Source: Acididesulfobacillus acetoxydans
Lineage (GTDB): Bacteria > Bacillota > Desulfitobacteriia > Desulfitobacteriales > Desulfitobacteriaceae
NCBI RefSeq assembly: GCF_900016645.1
Contig: NZ_CDGJ01000003.1
Reading direction: 5' to 3' (one strand)
DNA length: 64,000 nucleotides
Below, in pieces: positions 9,441-18,273 of the stretch. A program made the position numbers and the translations under genes. Below the pieces are notes generated by a model that was not told the DNA's origin, did no database searches, and saw only the letters and a program-made list of their open reading frames with translations. Within the stretch, counting starts at the first letter, position 1, and every line of letters starts with the position of its first letter.

Positions 9441-10427
9441 TCATTTCCCCTGGGGAAGATCTTCGACAGCGAACTCTTCCCAATACTCCGGCAATGGCTC
9501 GGTCAGTGCCATATCTTTCGATAAGGCATAGCGCACATTGGAAATCCGGCTTCTCTCCCCTTCAATCCGGGTCAGGAGCTTTCCCAGATCGACCCGGTAG
9601 TCATCAGGAGAAGCCCACTCTTTCTCCCCTTTTCCCGTGGCAGCCTCGAGTCTTACATAGTCGTGCAGCCGTCCGAATTGAAATTCCTCCCCCGGTTGAT
9701 ATTCAATGCTGAGAAGCAGACGAGGGATCTGACCCACCTTCGTCCGGGTGTTGCCCGCACTTCTCACTCCGTGCCAAAGCGAGTGGAGAAAGAGCTCATA
9801 ATCTTCATCACTTAACCGGGATACCTGTGCCGAATGCTCATTCGCCACCCCGGAAAAACCGATCAAAGCGTAGCGTAAACCGTAATACGACGTAAACGTG
9901 CCCTGACTCTTGGTGTCATCGCTTGCGAAGACAGAAGTTCCGTGAATATCGACACTCTCCGCCTGATGCAATACTTCGCCCATATTGAGCTGTACGGCAC
10001 CGGTCAGCGTCTTCGGCTCTGGTTTCGGTTCCCAAGTTTGGTCTTTGCCTTTTTCGTCTTTCAACTTCTCGGCCTTAAAAGCTAGGGAACTCCCAAACAA
10101 GCGGGCATCTATGAAGGCATTAAGGAGAACGTCGACCAATGCCTTTCCATCCACTTTTTCTTTGCCGTTGTTGGCGAGGTAATGCACCACCCTTCCGGTC
10201 AGGTTTGTGGTGCGGCCCTCGATGCTGTCCACCAGAATCTCGTACTTCCGGCTCTTCAAGAAATCCCGGCAGAAACGTTTTAAGCGGACATCCGTGACAT
10301 AATAAGTTCCATCCGGTAATACACGGGGCCGGTTTTCGTCAGGGTCTCCGTTCGGGTTACCCATCTTAATATCATACAGAAAGAGAAATTCACGCCGTCC
10401 ACTCAGTGCTTTAATCGACTCGCTCAT
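9441..10427 (-). CDS. cas7: Cascade backbone subunit Cas7 (Csh2 family)
   Basis: A 328-residue Cas7 that polymerises along the crRNA spacer. The start reads FLFLYDIKMGNPNGDPDENRP, then a DVRLKRFCRDFL helix, the standard Csd2/Csh2 N-terminus. Its ATG overlaps the cas8b stop by four bases. I see no unusual feature. Confidence 0.95.
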   Translation of the reverse strand: MSESIKALSGRREFLFLYDIKMGNPNGDPDENRPRVLPDGTYYVTDVRLKRFCRDFLKSRKYEILVDSIEGRTTNLTGRVVHYLANNGKEKVDGKALVDVLLNAFIDARLFGSSLAFKAEKLKDEKGKDQTWEPKPEPKTLTGAVQLNMGEVLHQAESVDIHGTSVFASDDTKSQGTFTSYYGLRYALIGFSGVANEHSAQVSRLSDEDYELFLHSLWHGVRSAGNTRTKVGQIPRLLLSIEYQPGEEFQFGRLHDYVRLEAATGKGEKEWASPDDYRVDLGKLLTRIEGERSRISNVRYALSKDMALTEPLPEYWEEFAVEDLPQGK

Positions 10428-12487
10428 TTTTGTGCCTCCTGTTCTTTTGCTTTAGACGGTAAAATGTTTTCCGTCATTGATTGTCCTAAAAGTAAGAAAT
10501 AGTTGGTCTTTACTTCGTCCAGTTGAACGTGATCCCCCAGGCTGATCCCGAGTTGCCCCAGCTCCTGTATAAGCATGCGAATCTCCGCACTCTTCTCTGC
10601 CTCATAAGCTAAAAGTTTTTCCCGTGTCTTGACATACAGTTCGGGAAGATCTTTTCCTTTGAGAGTCAGCCTCTTGAGCCATGTCAAAGCATTCGCGCCG
10701 ACGTTGACTCCTTTCGCCCCCTGAACTTGAAGCAGCTTGCCATAAAGCACTCCCAAAAGGAAGGCAAAAGCTTTTTCGGGCGTATCTATCCCGCTTTCCT
10801 CGCCGAAATAAGGTTTAAGGCTCTCCATCGCCGGTTGAAATCGCTCTCTCGTCATTGGAAGCACACCCACTCCTTCACTTGAAAAATACCTGAGATACCA
10901 ATGAACGTGTTTAACCCAAGCAGCGGCAGAAATCTCTTTTCCGTTTTTACTCACAAACTCGTACAGGAGACTGCGATAACCGTCCTTATTCTCCACCGCT
11001 TCTGCCAAATAGCAGCGCGCCGTGATTAACACCTCATCCCAAAACCTTTTTTCCCCTATTGGGGTACCGTGATAAATAGCGGCAGCCAGAAGGCGTTTCA
11101 GTTGAGCTAGCCGTTTGCTGCTATTCAAGTCTTTGGTCTTGTTCCCACCGGGCCGTAAAAACAAGGAATTGAGGGCGGATAAAGCTAACTGCGGTTTAAA
11201 ATTGAGAGACCCGTTTGCCAGGAACTTGCCGGGGAAAAGTGGACTGGTCCATGCTCGCGTCTGCGCGTTGAAAGCGGACAAATAGCGTAACCGACTTGGT
11301 AAAATTTGCGTGATTATACCGGACACATTCTCAATGTTCTGCCCCACATCCGCCCACAGAATGGTCAAATTGAGAATCCCCTGTTCGTCTTTCAGACGGT
11401 CGAGTAGGCCTTCCTCCTCCGCCTCCACATCTCCTTTGAACTTCTCGACGTATTGTTGGACATCATGAATACAACTCAGCCGCATGTCTAAAGGAATTCC
11501 CGGGAAAAACTCCGGAATGACCAAGGCGCTGTCGCCGGCCACTCTTGCGCCGAAGGGCTGCCTTTTCTTGTCGGCCCCCCCCTTCTTCAGGACATGGAAT
11601 TTAAACACATAAAGCAGGTCGGCACAGGCGGCACATAGAGCATATCCCTTCCATGCCGCCAGAGGGTCTATTCCTGGGAAAACCCCCGCTCGGTCGGTAT
11701 TGAGCAGGTTTACCCCTGCCCCTTTAAGCCCGTTGGGGAAAACTGTAACATTTTCTTGCCCACAGAGTGGGCAGCGTGCACCTTCTTGGGCCGGTGAGCT
11801 TCCGGTCACATAGCGATCTCCCGCCAGCTTTTCTAGCAGAAGGTAGTCCGTGTAAATCTCTTTTTCTCCGGGGAGTTTTCCCGCCGCGTCCCTTACAGTT
11901 AAAAAAACCGTATTTTTCTCCGGCCCGATACGGTCCACGGCGCAAGCGAGAAGAGAAGAATAGCCCTCCTCTTTCCAGTTGACCAGTGTTCCGTCTGTCA
12001 ATCTGATCTGCGGCCTTGCCAGAAGATTAAGGATTTCGGCGAAATACGCGGACCAGGGCTTTTGCGCCTGCGCCACCTCCCGAAAGTACTTCAGAGTGTT
12101 ATTTAAAACATTTTCCGACGGGCCCCCACCTTTTTCTTTTGCATAGGTCCTTTTAATAACCGGACCAACCGCCGGACTCATATTTCCTGATGGTTTCATA
12201 AAGGGCAATTTGTGACTTGGACATCCCCCTCCGGGCCGCGTTCCTTCCGCCACTACCTCTTGGACAGATAACCTTACTGTGTCCCCCGATTCCGCCTCCA
12301 ATATATAAACCTTGTCCACCCTGCCACTGTCTTCAACCAGGTAGGAAAACAACTTTCCCGGGGAAGTTGTTCTTATGCTCCTGTACCAAGCCTCGACATC
12401 GCTTGCCGAAGCTCCTTCACTTAGGGTTCCGCCACCCAGTTGTTCAATCAGGTAGTCCAATGCCAAGGCACGCATTGAGGCAATCAT
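10424..12487 (-). CDS. cas8b: Cascade large subunit Cas8b (Csh1 family)
   Basis: A 687-residue large subunit that recognises the PAM and recruits Cas3. A C4 zinc-binding site is formed by CPLCGQ and CAACAD with about 45 residues between, typical of the Csh1/Cas8b group. An AGGAGG box lies 9 bases before ATG 12487. Large subunits are poorly conserved, so the assignment relies on the zinc site, the length and the position between cas6 and cas7. Confidence 0.9.
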   Translation of the reverse strand: MIASMRALALDYLIEQLGGGTLSEGASASDVEAWYRSIRTTSPGKLFSYLVEDSGRVDKVYILEAESGDTVRLSVQEVVAEGTRPGGGCPSHKLPFMKPSGNMSPAVGPVIKRTYAKEKGGGPSENVLNNTLKYFREVAQAQKPWSAYFAEILNLLARPQIRLTDGTLVNWKEEGYSSLLACAVDRIGPEKNTVFLTVRDAAGKLPGEKEIYTDYLLLEKLAGDRYVTGSSPAQEGARCPLCGQENVTVFPNGLKGAGVNLLNTDRAGVFPGIDPLAAWKGYALCAACADLLYVFKFHVLKKGGADKKRQPFGARVAGDSALVIPEFFPGIPLDMRLSCIHDVQQYVEKFKGDVEAEEEGLLDRLKDEQGILNLTILWADVGQNIENVSGIITQILPSRLRYLSAFNAQTRAWTSPLFPGKFLANGSLNFKPQLALSALNSLFLRPGGNKTKDLNSSKRLAQLKRLLAAAIYHGTPIGEKRFWDEVLITARCYLAEAVENKDGYRSLLYEFVSKNGKEISAAAWVKHVHWYLRYFSSEGVGVLPMTRERFQPAMESLKPYFGEESGIDTPEKAFAFLLGVLYGKLLQVQGAKGVNVGANALTWLKRLTLKGKDLPELYVKTREKLLAYEAEKSAEIRMLIQELGQLGISLGDHVQLDEVKTNYFLLLGQSMTENILPSKAKEQEAQK

Positions 12488-12540
12488 AGTTTAACCACCT
12501 CCTCTTGATGGGACTTTGCGTTTAACAGGACTTCGATCCC

Positions 12541-12632
12541 CGTTATCCCCTCCCCATTACCTCCAAACAAGTGAGGAACCTGCTGCGGAAATTCCGGTGG
12601 ACGTTACCCCCTTCCCATCAGTTCCAAACACC
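12541..12632. repeat. Imperfect direct repeat copying the cas6 3' end
   Basis: Bases 12541-12570 and 12602-12632 are similar at most positions and lie 61 bp apart. The second copy encodes the last residues and stop of cas6; the first lies in the spacer between cas6 and cas8b. Confidence 0.6.
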
Positions 12633-13659
12633 CGAAACCCTGGGCATTTTTACTCCCCAAGCCCGCGTCTACGGCCAGTTGCAGTAAACTCCGGACCCCA
12701 TACAACTCCAAAGAACCCGAATATCCCTTGATAATCCCTCCCTTATATTCGATGATGTGCAGGCGCGGTTGGCCAAGTGCCCGAAGGCGCAGCCCTACCG
12801 CATTCGAGGTGTTTCCTTTCTTTCCTCCCTTCCCTGCCAACCCTTCTTCACTCACATCCTTCCTTTCCCTCCCCTGCACGTTTCCTCTTTCCAATGTGTT
12901 TCCTCCTTTCGGCAGGTTCACCCTTCCGCCCCTTCCTTCCTCCCTGTCCACTCCGTCCCCCCTTTTCTCTTTTTCACCGGCATCCTCCGCCTGCCTCCCG
13001 TACCCTTCTTTTTCACCCTGGCCTTTCTCTCCCATTCTGCCGTGCCGGACATCCCTCACCTCCTTATGCCAGACTGAAGGGTTCAGTTCCTCAAGGCCTG
13101 CTGCCTTTCTCTCCAAATTATCCGACACAAGCCGCTGAAATTCAGCCTCACCCGGTTGGAAATAAACAGTGTATTTGCTCCCATCCCCTCTAAGCAGCGT
13201 GCTGTAAGCGACAATGGGCGACAATGTTCGTACGCGGATCCTTATCGCGGTTTCCGAATCCTGGGGCTCGTCATTTCCCTGCCAACCCTGCATCACGTTT
13301 GGTTTCTCCACCCGGACCTCCTCGACCTCGGCCACCACAGGTCCGACGTTGATCCGGCCGGCCCTCAGGATTCCGGTTGCCAGTGCTCCCAGAATCTCGT
13401 CCACGGGCGACGAGATCACCCATTGGCATCCTTGCGCAAATCGTATCTTGGAGTGGTCAGGCGTCAGTTCGTAGCGTCCCAGAAGTCGGGAAAAAGTGAA
13501 ATGGCGAAACACCCGGCCCTCCCCTTCGAAACCAAAGTCGTGGACTCTCATCCCAACCTCACCGTTCATCAGGCTGTACGCGAGACTTTGCAGCCAATAA
13601 TTGTAGTGAATCGGAAGCCAGCCATCCTCTAAAAACCGCAGAAACATCCTTACCCGCAT
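12604..13659 (-). CDS. cas6: CRISPR RNA endoribonuclease Cas6 with a large low-complexity insertion
   Basis: Cas6 cuts the array transcript inside each repeat. The N-terminal half matches the family, with LPIHYNYWLQS near residue 15 (candidate catalytic His18) and the second ferredoxin-like half ends in the glycine-rich loop GLGSKNAQGFGCLE. Between them, about residues 193-286 (bases 12802-13083), lies a Gly/Glu/Lys/Arg-rich segment with no hydrophobic pattern, absent from normal Cas6 of about 230-270 residues. The frame stays open through it. I prefer ATG 13659 (MRVRMFLRF, purine-rich box upstream); the frame is open to 13731. It is the first cas gene of the operon. Confidence 0.9.
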   Translation of the reverse strand: MRVRMFLRFLEDGWLPIHYNYWLQSLAYSLMNGEVGMRVHDFGFEGEGRVFRHFTFSRLLGRYELTPDHSKIRFAQGCQWVISSPVDEILGALATGILRAGRINVGPVVAEVEEVRVEKPNVMQGWQGNDEPQDSETAIRIRVRTLSPIVAYSTLLRGDGSKYTVYFQPGEAEFQRLVSDNLERKAAGLEELNPSVWHKEVRDVRHGRMGEKGQGEKEGYGRQAEDAGEKEKRGDGVDREEGRGGRVNLPKGGNTLERGNVQGRERKDVSEEGLAGKGGKKGNTSNAVGLRLRALGQPRLHIIEYKGGIIKGYSGSLELYGVRSLLQLAVDAGLGSKNAQGFGCLELMGRG

Positions 13660-13739
13660 CCCTTTCTCCCCCTTCCTTTTTTCTCTATCATCCTCTTTTC
13701 CGGGCACACCGAGTGCTTCTTGGCGTGGCAAGGCGTGAT

Positions 13740-13757
13740 AAATTTACGTGTAAATTT
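13740..13757. promoter_or_regulatory. Operator-like palindrome upstream of cas6
   Basis: AAATTTAC and GTAAATTT face each other around two bases, a perfect 8-bp inverted repeat about 80 bp upstream of the chosen cas6 start. The AT-rich palindrome stands out from its GC-rich surroundings and is a plausible repressor site for the cas operon. I could not fix a promoter with confidence. Confidence 0.45.
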
Positions 13758-13960
13758 GTAGATATTCGCTTTTCCGCAAGCATGCACTTCTTGGGCCCCG
13801 TACTGCGGAGACCACCGTACCCAATAGGCTAAAAGTTCCTCTACTCGCTGCGCCTTGCCCCCGCGCGAACCGCAATAGGTCCTAGGACCGAACCGCAACA
13901 CGGCTCGAAACCGACACACGACCCACTATCGACCCGATCTTCATGTATTTCTCGGTGAAA

Positions 13961-13983
13961 GAACATTTTTCCTCTAAATGTTC
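13961..13983. promoter_or_regulatory. 8-bp inverted repeat in the cas upstream region
   Basis: GAACATTT (13961-13968) and AAATGTTC (13976-13983) form a perfect hairpin or protein-binding palindrome with a 7-base loop. It lies in the roughly 1-kb gene-free stretch 13660-14652. The open frames crossing it show no recognisable protein. Confidence 0.4.
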
Positions 13984-14097
13984 TAAGTGTTCGCCAAAAA
14001 AGAGGTACTTTCCTTCAAGATATTGAAATATTCGTGTCCAGTGGGTCTCTGACCGCGAGCTTGGTCGGGCTTTCCAGGTACCTGCCTCCCGTTGGGT

Positions 14098-14179
14098 CCT
14101 TCTTACACGACAGAGATATCCTCTCTGTGGTATATTCATCCTCTGTGAGGACATCTCTGTCGGCCTTCTTACACGACAG
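14098..14179. repeat. Nested inverted repeat flanked by 16-bp direct repeats
   Basis: A 16-bp sequence (CCTTCTTACACGACAG) occurs at 14098-14113 and 14164-14179, 66 bp apart. Overlapping them, a perfect 10-bp inverted repeat has arms 14108-14117 and 14153-14162. The interior also has two related CCTCT-rich 12-mers. The layout could be a small non-autonomous element or a regulator site. No gene is visible. Confidence 0.55.
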
Positions 14180-14368
14180 GTGTCTTCCCCATCTCCTTAC
14201 ATTCTAACAAAGCCTGAGGACAAAAATCTGCAACAGGGGCACTCCGTGTAAAAATTCTATCGGATTTTTGGCCCAGTCTCTTGAGTCCTAGTCTTTTTTT
14301 TGTTTCGACCTTGTTTATCCCGGCCTTTCTTGCCCCAGCCACACATAAAAACGCCCCCTGCTACGGAC

Positions 14369-14407
14369 AAAAAAATAACCCCGGACCCTACAAAGGCCCA
14401 GGGGGTT
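14369..14407 (-). terminator. Intrinsic terminator downstream of metK
   Basis: On the minus strand a GC-rich inverted repeat (14377-14407, AACCCC at one end pairing with GGGGTT at the other, imperfect inner part) is followed by seven U (14369-14375). It lies about 245 bp after the metK stop; nothing else is visible in between. Confidence 0.7.
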
Positions 14408-14652
14408 CTTCCTTAGGTGATCCCATCAGACAATCCCCGTGTCTTTTCCCCAGACAAGACCTTGACCACTCAAGACTAAGGTCATCCCTGCCAGAACCGT
14501 GGGCTATCCATCTAACCACGCCCATCGGAATCTCTTTCGTTTAGGATCAGGCGCTCGTTCATCTAAGACCTACATTTTTGCATTGGGCCTGGGCGTCTCT
14601 CGTTCTTGCGCCTGACTACAAATCCCTGTACCCACAATCTCTGCAAATATCC

Positions 14653-15843
14653 CTACAACCCCGCCTGCTCCTTCAGCGCCTCGGCTTTGTCCGTCATCTC
14701 CCAGGGCAGGTCCAGATCCGTGCGGCCGAAGTGGCCGTAGGCCGCGGTCTGGCGGTAGATGGGGCGGCGCAGGTTCAGGCTTTTGATGATTCCGGCCGGG
14801 CGCAGATCAAAATTGGTTTTGACCAGCCTCCCGATCTCCTCATCCGGGATCCTGCCCGTGCCAAAGGTCTCGACCGAGACCGAGACCGGCTGGGCCACAC
14901 CGATGGCATAGGCGAGCTGGATCTCGCAGCGTTCCGCCAAGCCGGCCGCCACAACATTCTTCGCCACATAGCGGGCGGCGTAAGCGGCCGAACGGTCCAC
15001 TTTTGTCGGATCTTTACCGGAGAAAGCGCCGCCGCCATGCCGGGCCATGCCGCCATAGGTATCCACGATGATTTTGCGCCCGGTCAGCCCCGCGTCTCCC
15101 TGCGGGCCTCCGATGACAAAGCGGCCGGTGGGGTTGATGAAGTACTTCGTGTGCTCGTCCAGCAGCTCTGCCGGCACGGTCGGAAAGATCACATGCTCCA
15201 AGAGGTCGCGCCGGATCTGCTCTTGGGCAATTTGCGGGTGATGCTGGGTGGAGATGACGATGGTGTCCACCCGTACCGGTTTGTTATCCTGATACTCGAC
15301 CGTCACCTGAGTCTTCCCGTCCGGGCGCAGATAATCCAGAAGGTCGGATTTGCGCACCTCGGACAGGCGGCGGGCTAAGCGATGAGCTAAGTCAATCGGC
15401 AGCGGCATATAACTGTCCGTTTCATTCGTGGCATAGCCGAACATCATGCCCTGATCGCCGGCCCCGATGGCCTCGATCTCGCCGTCTGACATTTCCCCGG
15501 TCTTTGCTTCCAGGGCTTTGTCCACACCCAAGGCGATGTCCGCGGATTGTTCCCCGATGGAAGTCAGAACCGCACAGGTGTCGGCGTCAAAGCCAAACTT
15601 AGCCCGGGTGTAGCCGATCTCCCGGATCGTGTCTCTGACGATATGAGGAATGTCCACATAACAATGGGTCGTAATCTCCCCGCTCACCAGGACCAGGCCA
15701 GTCGTCACCGCGGTCTCGCAGGCCACCCTCGCTTCCGGATCCTTGGCAAAAATCGCGTCGAGAATCGCGTCCGATATCTGGTCGCAAATTTTGTCCGGAT
15801 GCCCCTCAGTCACAGACTCCGAAGTAAACAGTCTCTTTACCAT
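14653..15843 (-). CDS. metK: S-adenosylmethionine synthase
   Basis: Makes S-adenosylmethionine from methionine and ATP in the cytosol. Visible motifs include TSESVTEGHPDK at the start, GAGDQGMMFGYA and GGGAFSGKDPTKVDRSAAY. I set the start at ATG 15843 (MVKRLFTSE), which has AAGGAG nine bases upstream and gives 396 residues, the normal length; the frame is open to 15906 but that overlaps coaBC. It follows the coaBC stop closely, so it is the last gene of the yicC-to-metK cluster. I see no SAM riboswitch before it. Confidence 0.97.
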   Translation of the reverse strand: MVKRLFTSESVTEGHPDKICDQISDAILDAIFAKDPEARVACETAVTTGLVLVSGEITTHCYVDIPHIVRDTIREIGYTRAKFGFDADTCAVLTSIGEQSADIALGVDKALEAKTGEMSDGEIEAIGAGDQGMMFGYATNETDSYMPLPIDLAHRLARRLSEVRKSDLLDYLRPDGKTQVTVEYQDNKPVRVDTIVISTQHHPQIAQEQIRRDLLEHVIFPTVPAELLDEHTKYFINPTGRFVIGGPQGDAGLTGRKIIVDTYGGMARHGGGAFSGKDPTKVDRSAAYAARYVAKNVVAAGLAERCEIQLAYAIGVAQPVSVSVETFGTGRIPDEEIGRLVKTNFDLRPAGIIKSLNLRRPIYRQTAAYGHFGRTDLDLPWEMTDKAEALKEQAGL

Positions 15844-15847
15844 GTCC

Positions 15848-17056
15848 TCACTCCTTCGTTTCCAGCCCGAGCAAAGCTTCGATCTCTTGAACGAGTCGGC
15901 GCGCAACCTCGAGTTTATTCATTTGAGGCAAATCTTCTCTCCTTCCGTCGGGAAAGAGAAAACTGACAATATTCGTCGGGCTGCCAAATCCCGCCCCGGG
16001 CAAAGTCACATCGTTAGCGACCAGCATGTCCAGGTTTTTGCGCTGAATTTTTTCCCTGGCAAAGGAAATGAGGTTTTCCGTCTCGGCCGCAAAACCCACT
16101 AAGATCCGTTTTTCCTTGTTCCGGGCCAATTCCGCCAAAATATCGGGGTTGGGCACGAGTTCGAGCTGCCAATTGGCGCCGGTCTTCTTGATCTTCTGCC
16201 CGGCTTCCTCAGCCGGCCGGTAGTCCGCGACCGCCGCCGCCATGACCACAATGTCAGCCTCCGCGTAACGGTCCAGAACCGCTTCACGCATCTTCAGAGC
16301 CGTGGATACCTGAATGGTTTCGACACCCGGCGGCGGGGAGAGCGCCGTAGGAGCGCTGACCAAAATCGTCTCGGCGCCCGCTTCTTGCAGAGCTTCGGCC
16401 ACGGCATAGCCCATCCTCCCGGAGCTGCGGTTCGTCAGATAGCGCACCGGATCGATGGGTTCCTGCGTCCCGCCGGCTGTGACTATGGCCCTTTTTCCGC
16501 GCAAACGGTCCTGCCGGGCGAAAAAGCGTTCCAGGAAACGGACGATCTCCTCCGGTTCGCTCATCCGCCCGTCTCCCTCGCTGCCGCAAGCCTGAAAACC
16601 GCTGGCCGGGCCGATAACCCTCACCCCTCGCTCCTCCAGAAGGCGAAGGTTGTCCTGGGTGGCCGGGCTGTGGAACATGACGTGATTCATGGCCGGCGCG
16701 ACAAAGAGCGGCGCCTTGGTCGCCAGAATTACGGTGGAGAGGAAATCGTCCGCCAAGCCAATCGCCATTTTCGCCAAAAAGTTGGCCGTGGCCGGGGCAA
16801 TCAAAGCCGCGTCGGCTAATACCGCCAGAGCCACGTGTTCAACCGTTCCCAGGGCCGGTTCCGCATACAGATCCAGGTGCACTGGATTCCCGGAGAGACT
16901 CCGCAGAGTGACCGGAGTAATAAACCGGACCGCGGAATCCGTCATGGCCACGTGCACGTCCGCTCCCATCTTTCGCAGCCGACTCACAATTTCGGCGGCT
17001 TTATAAGCGGCAATACCACCCGTAATCCCCACCAGAATCTTCTTGCCTTCAAGCAT
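15848..17056 (-). CDS. coaBC: Bifunctional phosphopantothenoylcysteine decarboxylase/synthase
   Basis: Catalyses two consecutive steps of coenzyme A synthesis. The CoaC flavoprotein half has GITGGIAAYK at the N-terminus, the active-site His in VEHVALA, PAMN, and the substrate-lid Cys in QACGSEGDGRM. The CoaB half begins near GGTQEPIDPVRYLTN and contains AAAVADYRP. The 402-residue length is normal. AAGGGATTAAAGG precedes the ATG. Confidence 0.96.
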   Translation of the reverse strand: MLEGKKILVGITGGIAAYKAAEIVSRLRKMGADVHVAMTDSAVRFITPVTLRSLSGNPVHLDLYAEPALGTVEHVALAVLADAALIAPATANFLAKMAIGLADDFLSTVILATKAPLFVAPAMNHVMFHSPATQDNLRLLEERGVRVIGPASGFQACGSEGDGRMSEPEEIVRFLERFFARQDRLRGKRAIVTAGGTQEPIDPVRYLTNRSSGRMGYAVAEALQEAGAETILVSAPTALSPPPGVETIQVSTALKMREAVLDRYAEADIVVMAAAVADYRPAEEAGQKIKKTGANWQLELVPNPDILAELARNKEKRILVGFAAETENLISFAREKIQRKNLDMLVANDVTLPGAGFGSPTNIVSFLFPDGRREDLPQMNKLEVARRLVQEIEALLGLETKE

Positions 17057-17153
17057 CCTTTAATCCCTTCACAAGCGCTTCCTAAATTATTTTCCCTGCG
17101 CAATTTCGTCCCAGGCTAGGCCGAGATTTGATTTGTATCCTTTGGTCGCTTCC

Positions 17154-17360
17154 TCATTTAGTCCCTTCGCGAGGTTTCTCTAGAATCAGTTTTCCCTCTG
17201 CGATTTCCTCCAGAGCCACACTTACCGGTTTGACACCCTTGTCCAATTCCTCTTGGTCCGGATTCTCCATTAACATACGGGCCCGCTTGGCCGCCGCCAC
17301 GACCAGGGTATATTTACTGTCCACTTTTTGCATCAAAACATCCAAGGAAGGTTGTTTCAT
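17154..17360 (-). CDS. rpoZ: RNA polymerase omega subunit
   Basis: A 68-residue protein starting MKQPSLDVLMQKVDSKYTLV with AAAKRAR, the conserved omega signature. It supports assembly of the beta' subunit. Its ATG overlaps the gmk stop by four bases, the usual arrangement in Firmicutes. Confidence 0.93.
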   Translation of the reverse strand: MKQPSLDVLMQKVDSKYTLVVAAAKRARMLMENPDQEELDKGVKPVSVALEEIAEGKLILEKPREGTK

Positions 17361-17998
17361 GAAACTGCCCCCTTAAAGAACAACGGTCTCCTCTTCACAC
17401 GGCATTTTTCCGCGACCAATATGCTGTGCAGTTTTTCTACCGCCGCAGGAATTTCATCGTTCTCAACCACATAGTCATACTCAGAAACGTATTCCAACTC
17501 GTGTACGGCAGTGTCCAGGCGTTTACGGATAACTTCCTCGGCTTCGGTCCCGCGCTTGTGAATCCGTTCTGCCAGCACATCCAAAGACGGCGGCACCACG
17601 AAAATAAACACTCCTTGGGGAAAGCGCTTTTTGATCTGGAGTGCGCCCTGAATCTCAATTTCCAAGATCACATCCCGGCCTGCTTGCAAGGACTGCTCAA
17701 CGGCAAAACGCGGCGTACCGTAATAGTTGCCGCAAAACTCAGCCCACTCCAGAAGTTCGTCCTGCTCCACCATGGCCCGGAACTCGTCCCTGGAACGGAA
17801 AAAATAATGAATCCCTTCAGTTTCCCCGGGGCGCGCTGCCCGGCTGGTGGCCGAGACCGAATAGACCACATCCGGAACCTGGCGCAGAAGTTCCCGGCAG
17901 AGCGTCCCTTTGCCGGCACCGGACGGACCGGAAAGAACGATGAGCAAACCGTTGCTTTTCTCCACCCCACTCACCTTAATCCGCGGGATCTTCCGCAT
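17357..17998 (-). CDS. gmk: Guanylate kinase
   Basis: Phosphorylates GMP to GDP. The P-loop is LSGPSGAGKGT, followed by VSATSRAARPGE and HYFF, the GMP-binding region, and later ILEIEIQGALQIK. The frame opens at ATG 17998 overlapping remA; a GTG at 17965 (VEKSNGLLIVLSG) with an AAGGTG box is an alternative start and would match the usual 200-residue length better. Confidence 0.95.
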   Translation of the reverse strand: MRKIPRIKVSGVEKSNGLLIVLSGPSGAGKGTLCRELLRQVPDVVYSVSATSRAARPGETEGIHYFFRSRDEFRAMVEQDELLEWAEFCGNYYGTPRFAVEQSLQAGRDVILEIEIQGALQIKKRFPQGVFIFVVPPSLDVLAERIHKRGTEAEEVIRKRLDTAVHELEYVSEYDYVVENDEIPAAVEKLHSILVAEKCRVKRRPLFFKGAVS

Positions 17999-18251
17999 GG
18001 ACGCCGGAGTCCCTGGCGGACAACCGATGCGCTACTGTTTCGGGCTGAACCGCCGAGAGAATGACATGATGGCTGTCGCAAATGATCACAGCACGCGTCC
18101 TGCGGCCATAGGTGGCGTCGATCAGCATCCCTTCGTCCCTGGCCTCCTGAATGATGCGCTTGATCGGTGCGGATTCCGGGCTGACGATGGTAACAATGCG
18201 GTTTGCCGAAACGATGTTGCCGAAGCCGATGTTAATTAACCTTATATCCAA
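17976..18251 (-). CDS. remA: Extracellular matrix regulator RemA (DUF370)
   Basis: A 91-residue DNA-binding protein with the conserved start MDIRLINIGFGNIV and SPESAPIKR, followed by DATYGRRTRAVI. In Bacillus it activates matrix and osmoprotection genes; in Clostridia the role is less clear. It sits in the standard yicC-remA-gmk order. The C-terminal 15 or so residues after VILSAVQPET are variable. Confidence 0.93.
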   Translation of the reverse strand: MDIRLINIGFGNIVSANRIVTIVSPESAPIKRIIQEARDEGMLIDATYGRRTRAVIICDSHHVILSAVQPETVAHRLSARDSGVHAEDPAD

Positions 18252-18273
18252 CCTGAACCCTCCAATATGTATA

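Noticed and set aside
12728..13193. Pro/Phe/Ser-rich plus-strand ORFs opposite cas6
   Set aside because: They are antisense to the low-complexity insertion in Cas6.
13650..14154. Two overlapping minus-strand ORFs upstream of cas6
   Set aside because: No recognisable domain, no good start signals, and they cross several palindromes; control-region DNA is more likely.
14653..15860. A SAM riboswitch before metK
   Set aside because: metK starts within five bases of the coaBC stop, leaving no room for a leader RNA.
15844..15906. Longer N-terminus for MetK
   Set aside because: It overlaps coaBC in another frame, and the ATG at 15843 has a perfect ribosome binding site and the family start.
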